From positions 28,524,501-28,588,500 of the forward strand of contig BRKX01000004.1 of NCBI GenBank assembly GCA_026008535.1: a stretch of DNA of 64,000 bases. The letters run 5' to 3'. Each line of letters begins with the position of its first letter. Position 1 is the stretch's first letter. The DNA comes from Perilla frutescens. Lineage: Eukaryota; Streptophyta; Magnoliopsida; Lamiales; Lamiaceae. The notes beneath the pieces were generated by a model. That model was not told the origin of the DNA. It made no database searches and saw only the letters and a program-made list of their open reading frames with translations. This document shows, in pieces, positions 44,034 through 55,200 of the stretch. The translations under genes and the position numbers were made by a program.

Positions 44034-45857
44034 GTTAGATCTGTCCTAGGAAAAAGGTTCTTTCAGCATTTATTCCCTATGGTGGATTGTCTACTTAGCT
44101 ACAGATTCCATTTTTGTCCAGACGGATTTTTAAGTTTACCCAATTAATCAAATCGTGTATTTAAATTCGTATCTTTTCCGTGTGTCGTCTGAAAATCATG
44201 AAATTTTCACACTTACATTGTTATACATGAAGTATGTTGTCAATTAAATTTGGTAATTTTCTGAAAGCCGGAAAGGCTTGTATATTAAATTTGATCAGAA
44301 TTAAGTAAAATGACAAGTGATCGACCTCCACCTTTTCCAAATGTTTTTGGACGGATTTACTCAGAAATATTCACTGAATTTAATTCCCTAAAGTGTTGAG
44401 TTGAGAATGAAATTCTAATATTGCGCATTATAGTCCGAAGCCGTTTTATTAGTTTAAAATATTCGTATTACATTTAGTTTAGCTTAGAAAAAAATTATGT
44501 ATCAATCCTAAGTTGAAGCTTACCTTATGTTATAGTTTCAAGGCCTAGCATGATGCTAATAGGTAGCTTCTCCTTTGTAGGCCCGAACCCAAGACCCATA
44601 CTTAATTAGGATTTGCAAGACACGAGTAAAGCTTCAGCTACTATTAGCTAACCAGGTGGGTTATACTATCTTTGCAAATTGTATCTTTCAAGTTGTTAAA
44701 CTCTGCTTTGTTAAAATTGCATATGTGACTATCTGTGTTAAATATTTACGTGCTACTGTATGCTGTCGGAGTCTCATATACCAGTGTTGTGTCAATGTGA
44801 GTAGCTACTGTACGCATGCATTATTCGTTATGCCCTGCTCCTTGTCGGTGAGACTAAAATGAAACACTTATTGGTTACACTCATTGGGTATACTTTGGCC
44901 ATACTCAACTTTACGCGTTGGTGATGTAGTACGGGTTGCGGGCAGTGACTGGTTATACTCTTAAGTGCTTCACGATAAAATGTTTTTGTGAACTTAGGTT
45001 GCTTCTAACTTTAAAACCTTCTAAGCTTTACTACCTGCATGAACACAGATAGATTAATTTTACAAAATCATTTGCATAACTTAATTGGTCAAAATCATTT
45101 GCATAACTTAATTGGTGAAATCATTTGCATAACTTGAACACATTAGTACTCAGCCCAAATCTTTTTAAACATTTTCAGGTCAGTAGGCTAGAGCGTGAAG
45201 GTGACGAGGCTGAGAAATGGGCTATTGTAATTTACATATTTTTCCGTTATCTCTTTTTGTTAGCATTATGTTAAGAATTGAGCTTCCACACTTATAATAT
45301 TCTTTTGCTAAATGCTAAGAACTCTGATCTTGGTATTTCGTTGATATGATTATGCTTCTCTGATTCTGAACATTTGTTGACTTCCTAGCTAACATGTCAC
45401 ATATGCTTAACCATATAATTATTCTAAGGGGAGGAAGCCCCGTCTTTCGTTATGCCTATTTAATCATTCATTTTGGCCTATAGAAGGGCTCCATTTGTTC
45501 AGCATATTGGTGTATGTTTCTTTTGTCGACCTAAGAATGGATCTATTGATTGTTGGTATCTGTTTATTTATTTCCATATGGCCTATGAAAGGACTTATTA
45601 AATTGATACAACTTCCATTATTCTCTTATAAGCCGTTATAAACAGGGATTCGCTCTAGTCACAGAGGTTATGTTGTCCGATTTTCTTGAGGACATAACCT
45701 ATCTTTGGTATACTCAGTTGTCAAATTTTATTCCAAACATTAATCCTTTTTGGATTAACACCCCGTCATTAATTTAATTACCCCATTTCTTTCTCGCTTC
45801 TTAATTCCCACCCCCGTGGCGTCCATTTCCACGATCTTTTGGGATCGGGGCGCTACA
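44034..45857 (+). repeat. Gypsy L 5' LTR, first ~1.3 kb missing
   Basis: From TGTTAGATCTG to GGGGCGCTACA it matches 51846-53637 of the 3' LTR at about 95%. The part that carries the TATA box in the 3' copy (50968-50975) is absent, so this LTR has no evident promoter. PBS TGGTATCAGAGCAGG follows at 45861-45875. ORF 44656-44862 and its partner 52467-52673 are not genes. Confidence 0.85.
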
Positions 45858-45875
45858 AAGTGGTATCAGAGCAGG

Positions 45876-47279
45876 TTTACAACTCTGCGGACCTGCTGGG
45901 TTATCTTTCATTTGTGAGTCGTAAATTCTTATGTGATATTATATAAGCCCTCAGCTCATCACTCATGTAACAGCTAAAAGGTACACATGTTTTTATGTGG
46001 TTTTTAGTTCTTAAAAGCTTACATTAATTATTCCAATGTTAAGTTTGTCTGAAAATGAAAGATTAGGATTCACCATGTTGACGGGAATTCCTCGAAAGAT
46101 TGATTTTGATGTTGATTGCATACTCTGATTAACTGCGTGGGTCGCATACTCTTTTGCTATGTTGATAGCATACTGATTTTGAAATATGCCTATGAGCATA
46201 CTGGTTTCTGTCTAAGAACTATGTTGATTACATATATGTATAAACTTGTTTATCTATGCCTTGTGCATACTTGTGATATTGAGAATATGCAGAATGCATA
46301 ATGTAAACTGTGATAGCTGGAAAGTATTTGTTTATTATACTCTAGAATGAGTACGAGAACTTGAAAGCTTGATAACGTAAGATTAACTTAGCTTATAGTT
46401 GTTGAGCTTAGGCCGAATTTGTAAATACTTATGTGATTACTGAGAATGTAGTTTGACTGAGGAAACATTTCATTGTAAACATAAACTTATGGCTCGAAAG
46501 AACTGCCATATATATTGTGATTAATGAGTGGATTACGAGATTTCGTACATATACCAAGAAAGAGATCGATTCAGTGTTTAAGTTTATTGGGGAAATAATT
46601 TACTCCATGTTGGTGAACATCTGGTTAGAAGAAGTCTTTGAGATTGAGGTTGTTTTAAGGTTGATCAAGAATTTGCCCTGGTGCTAGAAAGATGGACACA
46701 TTAAGCATCGAAATATTTAAATTAAATGTAACTCAATAATCAATGTGGAGATCGAGAATTTTCGTGGGTAGATATGCTAAATGATGATGGCTGCTACCAA
46801 TAAGATTCAACATTAGAACTGTCACGTGAGCAAAATAATGAGATAAATTGATCACCATCTTTTATACCTACCTATGAAGATGAGTTCATAAAGTTTACTT
46901 AATAGCGATAATGAGTTCATAGACTTTGGCCCCATCATTTGAAGTTTTTACCGATGCCTTTTGCATGTGTTATGTTCGAACTTTATCGTTGGAAGTTGCT
47001 GAGCAATGAGTAGATGGATGATACTGAACGTACGATGGCTATAGACAATTGTGTAATGTTGTCGGGTCAAGTTTGACAATTTGTTGTTAGATCAACTTGG
47101 CACCTTTTGTAGATGTGGAATGTTGTCTACTTTTGATAAGTCTATCCTAATGTCACGTGCAAGAAGAGATCGGAATCTACCATCCTAGGGAACTAACGAG
47201 ATAGCAGGTGCTATGAGCGAAAAAAAAATGCAAGAAATACTCGATATTTTTATAGTGGAACAAGAGATTTTTATGGACT
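45876..47279 (+). other. Gypsy L leader and decayed interior
   Basis: No ORF and no recognisable gag. A cluster of short stem-loops occupies 46134-46300. The rest is AT-rich and too decayed to assign. It ends at the GATAT duplication flanking M. Confidence 0.5.
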
Positions 47280-47284
47280 GATAT

Positions 47285-48377
47285 TGTAACGCCCCAATTT
47301 CACTTTAATAGAAAAAGGCACGTTATCCATGCTTTTCATTAATAAAAATATTTTACTTGAAATACAGCGGAAGTTTCTACATTTATTACATAAAATAACG
47401 TCAAAAATAAATTAAATCTTTAATCGTGCTTGATCACTTGACCACCATCATCACATCTTGTCCGCTACGCATCACCCGAGACAACACCTGAAAAGATAAG
47501 TAGATTTTGGGGTGAGTACTATTGACTCAGTGGAGAGTGTCCAATTATCCAAGCTATATATCAAACAGAATAATATGCAAATCATAAACTTGTGTTCAGT
47601 CTGTAGACCAAACCATGTAGCCCGGGGGCTCTGCGTGATAACTCGAAAGCTCTGCGTGATAGCTCGTAGGCTCTGCGTGTATAGCCCGAAGGCTCTGCGT
47701 GATAACCCGTAGACTCTTGTTATGCTGTGACATCACATATATTCGGTAAAACATATAGAGAGGATAATAGGGACAAGTTCAACGTAAAACCCCACTTTCA
47801 CCTTTGACTTTGATATTAACCGATTAAGTCCTGCGCGTTTTGCCTTTTGAAACTCCCCTGGGGACCTCTAAAACTCTTGTTTTTCTTACTTTTACTTTTG
47901 GGTGTGAAAAAAAATGGATATGAGCCTCTATTTATAATGATAGATTAGGGTTTAGCTCTTGATTTTGTGGCTAGAGATAAGGGAATTTGATAAGATCAAG
48001 TGGTGATAAGGTTTAAAGAGTTTGAGCTATCGCAATCTCCCTACTGTGTTTTCGTGGGAAGGAAGAAAAGAAGGTGAGAAAAAAGAGAAATAAATCAATT
48101 GTTTGCACTTATGGACTTAAAGGTTTGGGCTCAAAGAAATTGGTTTGGGCTTTAGAACTTGTCTAAAATATTAAGTAGGCTTCTATGCTATAAAATCATG
48201 ACAATAATGATATTACATGATGCGAAAATATAAATGCATGCTTAATTATTTATTAACTTGGCGCGACTTATTAGACTTAAGCAATTAATATCACACATAA
48301 ATAAATAAAATATATAAAATATTTTTAGAAAAAAAAATGTAGCAATTTAAATATAATTAGAAAATTGGGTTGCTACA
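47285..48377 (-). mobile_element. M: solo gypsy LTR (1093 bp), duplication GATAT
   Basis: TGTAACGCCCC to GGTTGCTACA, flanked by GATAT at 47280-47284 and 48378-48382. By comparison with L and D (CTTCCGCTGTATT near the LTR end, TATA box, stem-loop array) its sense strand is minus; TATAAATA lies at 47929-47936. A solo LTR results from recombination between the two LTRs of a former full element. A stem-loop array is at 47619-47715. Confidence 0.93.
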
Positions 48378-48382
48378 GATAT

Positions 48383-49347
48383 GTCATACCAATCAAGATA
48401 GAGATGGAATCAAACAAACTAGCTTAGCTATACATACGAGTTATGGTGCATCTCTATGTGGAATTCTTATCTCGGTCACGTTGGATCGAGAAACCTGATT
48501 CACATCAACATTCAGTCAAGAATCTATGGATACAAAATTGAAACTCACACAAAAAGAATGGCTAGATTTAACGAACAATACAAAATAAGGGATACATGCT
48601 TCAAGAAGTTTTCTTTGATAAGAACACAAGCTGGAAGGATGTCCTACAATTATCTATCTGCGATGAGAAAAGCACAGTGGAGACAAGGTGTGATGATGTG
48701 TTGATGCTATGGATTGACGTAAGACTTTCATGATATAAGTCATTCTGATAGGTTCTCTAAGCTTATTATTTTATTTTTATTTTTTTTATCTTGTTTACCT
48801 AGCTTCTGTGCAACTCTACACACACTTCGATCAGGTAATTTTATTGATATTTGTTCCTTTACTAGTTAAGGCGATGAATCCCCACTTCTTTTGAGCCATT
48901 TCCCATTACCTTAAGTCTCGATCTATGGATGGATCTTATTTGTTTATCTGTTCATTTCTATTTACTTTCAATCGACTTATGAAGGGGTCTAGTTGTTATT
49001 TGTTTGTTCCGTCCTATAAAGAGGACTTAGTTGATTTTTTTTTGGCCTATGAAGAGGTCTATTTTCTTATTGATATCAGTTTACTTCTTTATTCGTCTAT
49101 GAATGAGCATCTTGATTCATTCTAGGTTTCATTTCCTTCTTATAAGCCATTATTAGATGGAGATTTGCTCTAGCTACAAAATTTATGATGCTTGATTTTC
49201 CAAAAGGCATAACCTACTCTTGGATCTATAGGCTTTCTATCATACTATTCTTGATGCCTTTCCATTGATTTATGCCCCTAAATTCATTTCTCTTTTTAAT
49301 TAACACCCTATCCCTCGTTTATTACCTCTTTCTCGGGATCGAGTCAT
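48383..49347 (+). repeat. Unassigned piece and gypsy LTR remnant inside L
   Basis: 48383-48880 has no clear identity. From about 48880 to 49347 the sequence resembles the last part of the L LTR: CGCTCTAG, GGCATAACCTA, AACACCCTATCCC and the end GGGATCGAGTCATTACG. RT sequence follows at once, so a deletion joins an LTR end to the middle of pol. It carries stem-loops with AUGAAG loops. Confidence 0.55.
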
Positions 49348-50530
49348 TACGCCAAACAAATTGAAGCCATTAATAATTGGTCTCAACCAACAAATCCTTT
49401 AGAAGTACATAGTTTTCTTGACCTTACAGGATACTATCGTAGATTTGTTGAAGAATTCTCAATGATAGCCTCTCCTGTGATACAACTATTTAGGAAGGGT
49501 GTGGTCCTTAAATGTACATAATCTAGTGAACAGAGATTTGAAGAGTGGAAGAAGAAGTTGACAATGACACCAATTCTCTCAATTTCAACAGAGACATCGG
49601 AAGTTTTGTGGTATATATTGATGCTTCGAAGAATGGTTGATTAATCGAATACACATTCAAAAGAAAAGTTAAAGGAATATGAGAAGAACTATTCAATTCA
49701 TGATTTAGATCTGGTTGTAGTGGTAGCTAAATGAGAATTACGGTCAAGAATCATAGAAGCTCAAAGATGAACGATTGGAGAAGATAAGATAGAGAGTCAA
49801 AGCAGGTGAACCAAAAGAATTTAGGGAAGTTAACGATAGAGCTTTAATGTTCCGTGATACACTATGCGTTCTCAGTGAAGACACACTAAAGCAAGAAATT
49901 ATGAGAGATGCTCATAATACTCCATACGTTGCGCATCTAGGCAGTATGAAGCTATACAATGAATTGAACAAATATTTCTAGTAGAATAATATGAAAAGAT
50001 GGATAGTAGCTTTTGTAGAGAGATGTTAAACATGCCAGTATGTGAAATTCGTACATCGATGACCTCCAGGATTATTGTAACCATTGAAAATTTTGGAGTG
50101 GTAATGGGAGCATATAATGATGGATTTTGTGGTAGGCTTACCACGAATCAGTGAAAGAAAACTCAACAGTGTGGGTTATTCGATACACTAGAAAGAATTG
50201 GTGAGGTTACTTACCGATTAGCTCTTCCACCTGACCTGTCATGAGTTCACGATGTATGTCATGTTTCAATACTCAGAAAATATGCGTTTGACCCAAAACA
50301 CGTTATCAAAAAAAAAAGTTAGTCCTACGTTCTGACATGATGTACTAGGAAAAACCCCATGAGATTCTTGATACAAAAGTTCAAGTCCTAAGAAGCAAAC
50401 AAATTCCATTACTTCATGTGCAATGGAATCGCCATGATCGAATAGAAGCAACGTGGGAACTTGAAAACAAGATAAGACAGCAATATCGCGAGATGTTCTA
50501 AAGTATGTGAATTTCGGGATGAAATTCTTT
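49345..50530 (+). pseudogene. Gypsy L pol remnant: RT end to chromodomain
   Basis: Recognisable in broken frames: RT connection (LDLTGYYRRFVEEFSMIASP), RNase H pieces (KEKLKEYEKNYSIHDLDLVV), integrase zinc region, integrase end (VTYRLALPPDLS, HVSILRKYAFDPKHVI) and a chromodomain (QIPLLHVQWNRHDRIEATWE) near 50400-50480. Large parts of RNase H and integrase are deleted and many stops and shifts occur. Old copy. Confidence 0.8.
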
Positions 50531-50541
50531 TAAGGGGGGTA
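50529..50541 (+). promoter_or_regulatory. Gypsy L polypurine tract
   Basis: TTTTAAGGGGGGTAGAA directly before TGTAATACCCC. It fixes the true 3' LTR start at 50545, 1.3 kb before the point where homology with the 5' LTR begins. Confidence 0.88.
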
Positions 50542-50544
50542 GAA

Positions 50545-53500
50545 TGTAATACCCCAAAATATTTTAGAAGGTTTTACTCAACATATGTTACCCTCTGGTA
50601 AGTTAGAAAATAAGTTGGGTCCTTAAAGGGCTCAGATAAAGGAAAATCGCCGCTAGGAAAATATATAAATTTAATTCGGTCAAAATTGCTTTAAAATTAT
50701 GTTCTGATGTTTTTCTCGGGTTAATAGAAAATGTTTCAAGAATCGTGCTAACTTTTGAAATTTCAAATTTCGAGTTCAAATGAACTCTTGGCACAGCTTT
50801 AAGTTGGAAAATAATTGATTTGCATAGAAAAAGGCACATCCGTCATTATCTAATTTCTTTTTCAAAATATTATCCTATTCATAATTATCCTATTCTTTTT
50901 CCATCATTATCATATTTCATCATTATCCTTTTTCTTTTATTCGTAATTATCCTATTCGCTTTTCCTCTATAAATAAGAGCCTAAGGTTTCATTTTTCATT
51001 CATTTTCAAAATTAAAACGCCGAGCAGCTTCTAGAGAAGTAACAACTCTAGTTTCCTATTTCAATTCTGAAATAGTCATTTTGAAGGTCTCTACGCGTAG
51101 ATCACGAATACATGATTGGAATGATGACACGAAGGATGATCACGATGGAAAATCATCGTGACCGCCGTCAATTCCTCGGAGAAGGTACTTTCTCCGATTC
51201 TGGTCATTCGGACTGATGAATTTAGAAATTTCAAGTTCTAAATATGCTTGTATTTTATCTATCTTTAATTCTACCGATTCCGATTTTTTATGTTGTGAGT
51301 TTTCGGTATTTTTCCCCGTTTCCATTTTATGTAAATCTCAGATCTACTCTTCCTAGATAGTCGTATTAGAAATCTTGTTTTTATAAATAGTCTTTGATCA
51401 TTTAGATCTTGTAGTTAATCGGAATATATTTTTGATTCTTCATCGTTTAAAATCTGGATCAAAATATTATATTATAAATCTGCCCACTTTGAGTTTATGT
51501 TCTAGCCGTCTGATCTTTGATCTGATCACACTATTAAATTCCTTATTTTCTGCACTATCAAAAATTGTACTTTTTATTGAAAATCCAACGAGTATCGACC
51601 CCGATACATTTTAAGCTAAAATCTGTGAGGGGAATTTCCGCCAGCCAGCTTTCCGGCTGATTTACGGTCGGTGTGGCCGGAATTAGCCTTTGATCCCTTC
51701 TGACCGATTGTGGTACCCGTCGAGCTTGACGCGTGGCCGCAGACGGTGCTCCGTTTCGTGTTGAAATGAATTTAATATGATTTTTCGAAGGTAATGTCTC
51801 ATTTTCAAAAATTGCATTTTAGTTGGAATTGCTTCAAAATGTTTGTTAGATCCGTCCAAGCAAAAAGGTTCCTTCAGCATTTATTCCCTATGGTGGATTC
51901 TCTACTTAGCTACAGATTCCATTTTTGTCCAGACGGATTTTTAAGTTTACCCAATTAACCAAATCGTGTATTTAAATTCGTATCTTTTCCGTGTGTCGTC
52001 TGAAAATCATGAAATTTTCACACTTGCATTGTTATACGTGAAGTGTGTTGTCAATTAAATTTGGTAATTTTTTGAAAGTCGGAAAGGCTTGTAGATTAAA
52101 TTTGATCAGAATTGAGTAAAATGACAAATGATCGACCTCCACCTTTTCCAAATGTATTTGCACGGATTTACTTAGAAATATTCACTGAATTTAATTCCCT
52201 AAAGTGTTGAGTTGAGAATGAAATCCTAATGTTGCGCATTGTAGTCCGAAGCCGTTTTATTAGTTTAGAATATTTGTATTACATTTAGTTTACCTTAGAA
52301 AAAAATTATGTATCAATCCTAAGTTGAAGCTTACCTTATGTTATAGTTTCAAGGTCTAGCATGATGCTAATAGGTAGTTTCTCCTTTGTAGGCCTGAACC
52401 CGAGACCCATACTTAATTAGGATTTGCAAGACACGAGTAAAGCTTCAGCTACTATTAGCTAACCAGGTGGGTTATACTATCTTTGAAAATTGTATCTTTC
52501 GAGTTATTAAACTCTGCTTTGTTAAAATTACATATGTGATTATCTGTGTTAAATATTTACGTGCTATTGTACGTTGTCGGAGTCTCATATACCAGCACTG
52601 TGTCAATGTGAGTAGCTACAGTACGCATGCATTATTCGTCATGCCCTACTCCTTGTCGGTGAGACTAAAATGAAACACTTATTGGTTACACCCATTGGGT
52701 ATACTTTGGCCATACTCAACTTTACACGTTGGTGATGTAGTACGGGTTGCAGGCAGTGACTGGTTATACTCTAAAGCGCTTCACGATAAAATATTTTGGT
52801 GAACTTAGGTTGCTTCTAACTTTAAAACCTCCTAAGCTTCACTACCTGCATGAACACAGATAGATTACTTTTACAAAATGATTTGTATAACTTAATTGGT
52901 GAAAACTTGCCCACTGAGTGCATTAGTACTCAGCCCAAATCTTTTTAAACATTTTTAGATCAGTAGGCTGGAGCGTGAAGGTGACGAGGCTAAGAAATGG
53001 GCTATTGTAATTTACATATTTTTCCGTTGTCTCTTTTTATTAGTATTCTGTTAAGAATTGAGCTTCCGCACTTATGATTTTCTTTTGCTAAATGCTAAGA
53101 ACTCTGATCTTGGTATTTTGTTGATATGATTCTGCTTCTCTGATTCTGAACATTTGTTGACTTCCTAGCTAACATGTCGCATATGCTTAACCATATAATT
53201 ATTCTATGGAGAGGAAGCCCCGTCTTTGGTTATGGCTATTTAATCATTCATTTTGGCCTATGGAAGAGCTCCATTTATTCAGCATATTGGTGTCTGTTTC
53301 TTTTGTCGACCTAGGAATGGATCTATTGATTGTTGCTATCTGTTTATTTATTTCCGTATGGCCTATGAAAGGGCTTATTGAATTGTTACAGCTTCCAATC
53401 TTCTCTTATAAGCCGTTATAAATGAGGATTCGCTCTAGTCACAGAGGTTATGCTGTCCGATTTTCCGGAGGACATAACCTATCTTTTGTATACTCAGTTG

Positions 53501-53637
53501 TCAAATTTTATTCCAAACATTAATAATTTTTGAATTAACACCCCGTCATTAATTTAATTACCCCATTTCTTTCCCGCTTCTTAATTCCCACCCCCGTGGC
53601 GTCCATTTCCATGATCTTTTAGGATCGGGGCACTACA
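50545..53637 (+). repeat. Gypsy L 3' LTR (3093 bp)
   Basis: TGTAATACCCC to CGGGGCACTACA. TATAAATA at 50968-50975. It is about the same length as the C LTR (3076 bp) and has the same ends, so the two families are related. GGCCTATGAAAGGGC-type stem-loops occur near 53255-53375. Small ORFs are not genes. Confidence 0.88.
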
Positions 53638-54642
53638 AGTAGACATCAGGTTTGAGCCAAGGAAGGCGCCAGAAAAGGAAGTAAAAGGTTTTGCGGGTAT
53701 GGACGGGGCTTTTGCGTTTTGCTCTCCATATGCCGTCAGTTTATAATTGGATATTTCAAAGTTTATTAAAGAGTTTTCTTGTAAAACCCCACTAAGTACA
53801 TTAGTGCTCAAGCCCTCTTTTTCAAATCTTTTCAGGTTGAGATGTTGAGATGTTGAGGCCGATGTTGTGCTGCTGATGGGGTTGCTTGAGTTGTTTAAGT
53901 TCCAAAGTTGTTGCTTTATGGTTACATGATTTTCTTCCGCTATGTTTCTGCTAAGTACTCTGAAATCTGGAATTTAGTCTTGATATATGTAACTTGATTC
54001 TTGATAATAGCATGTCTTAAATGCTATAATTCCAATTATTGATAAAGTCCTTGAGAAGTTAAAGCATGTTCTTGTGACATACCCGTTTATGCCTTTATTG
54101 ATTCTAAGTTATTTGAGTAGTCATACTTGTTGAGGATTTCGGTATCTATTCATTCTCAGTTTAGTTGTGGATGAATCTTGCATGCCTGTTATTGTTGTTT
54201 GCCTACGAAGAGGCTTTTTCTTTCAAGCATGATTCTACTCGTTTCCAATTAATGTTAAGTTATCTTTTTATTCCATCCCATGAATGGGACAATATGATTT
54301 ATTTGACTCCAACTTATTAATGAGTCATTGTTGTTGTGATCTATGAAGAGGTCTTATCTATTTAAAGAGTCGAATTCCTATCTGCTTGTAATTGGATTCT
54401 GTTTAAATTTTGATTGGCCTATAATTAGGCATTCATTTAACTCAATTGAATCCTTTGACCCACTTGAATTCGTTGAAGATGATAATTCTTCCAAGTCATA
54501 AGTTAAGTTGCCTAAGTTCTTGAGGCACTAACTTAGTTTAATTCTAAAAACACCCCCTTGAATTTCCGATTAATCCTTCGGCTTTTACGCTTAAGACACC
54601 GTCCCCATTAAAAATGACTGCCTAAGGAACCGGGCTGTTACA
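53638..54642 (+). repeat. N: second part of a C-family LTR, cut by L
   Basis: It shares GACATCAGGTTTGAGCC, the GTATGGA...CTCCATAT hairpin and the CACTAAGTACATTAGTGCT region with the C LTR, in plus orientation, and ends GGGCTGTTACA, followed by PBS TGGTATCAGAGCAGG at 54645-54659. The first part of the LTR is not in the window. A stem-loop array lies at 54201-54430. Confidence 0.85.
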
Positions 54643-55200
54643 GATGGTATCAGAGCAGGCTTGCAACTCTGCAAACCCGTCTCTTTTTAAAGTAATTGAT
54701 TGAACTCTTCTTTGAATATTGAATTGTTCAAAGGTATTAATCAGCAACGCCCAGCTCACATCACCCTCGCATCTTCAACAAAGTTAAGGTATGATTGAGT
54801 TTAAGTATTTTGATTATATTTGGTATAACTTTTAAAAGTACAGGATAAGGTAAAAAGTTTTGAGTAAGGCAAGGTTAGTTGATTTTTCTTAAATAAAAAT
54901 CAATGATTATTTGTTACGAAATAAATCCTTAGTTATACCAAAGTTTAAAGTTGAACTCGTTGAAGTAAGTTCTAGATCTATGCTTTTAAAGAATTTTGAG
55001 TCATATAGACTCGAGCAAGAAGCAAATCTTTTCAAAATATTATTTTCTGTAGATACTCAAACTATATCGGTCATTTTAGATCGTCAAAATTTTTGAGTTA
55101 TAAAGTTTGAAAAGTTGATTTAAAAATCTTCTTTGATAAAGGCTCGTCTACTGCACATAAGAAAAGGATTTGAGGATTGAATAGAGAATAAGTAAGGCAT
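54643..55200 (+). other. N leader, AT-rich, non-coding
   Basis: After the PBS no gag or ORF of note is seen. Somewhere between here and about 55480 the sequence passes into the copia O LTR; I could not find the border. Confidence 0.45.

Larger units (their letters stand above)
44034..53637 (+). mobile_element. Gypsy L: decayed chromovirus
   Basis: Plus-strand order: truncated 5' LTR (44034-45857), PBS, leader, decayed interior carrying solo LTR M, an LTR remnant, RT to chromodomain remnant (49345-50530), PPT (50529-50541), full 3' LTR (50545-53637). No reading frame is intact. It lies in an LTR of the C family (N), whose second half resumes at 53638. Confidence 0.85.

Noticed and set aside
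44034..44050. TGTTAGATC as the true start of the L LTR
   Set aside because: No PPT precedes the matching point at 51846, while a perfect PPT and TGTAATACCCC occur at 50529-50545; the 5' LTR is truncated instead.
47512..47712. 66-codon ORF with repeated Leu-Cys-Val motif
   Set aside because: Translation of the 21-bp stem-loop repeat in solo LTR M, on the antisense strand.
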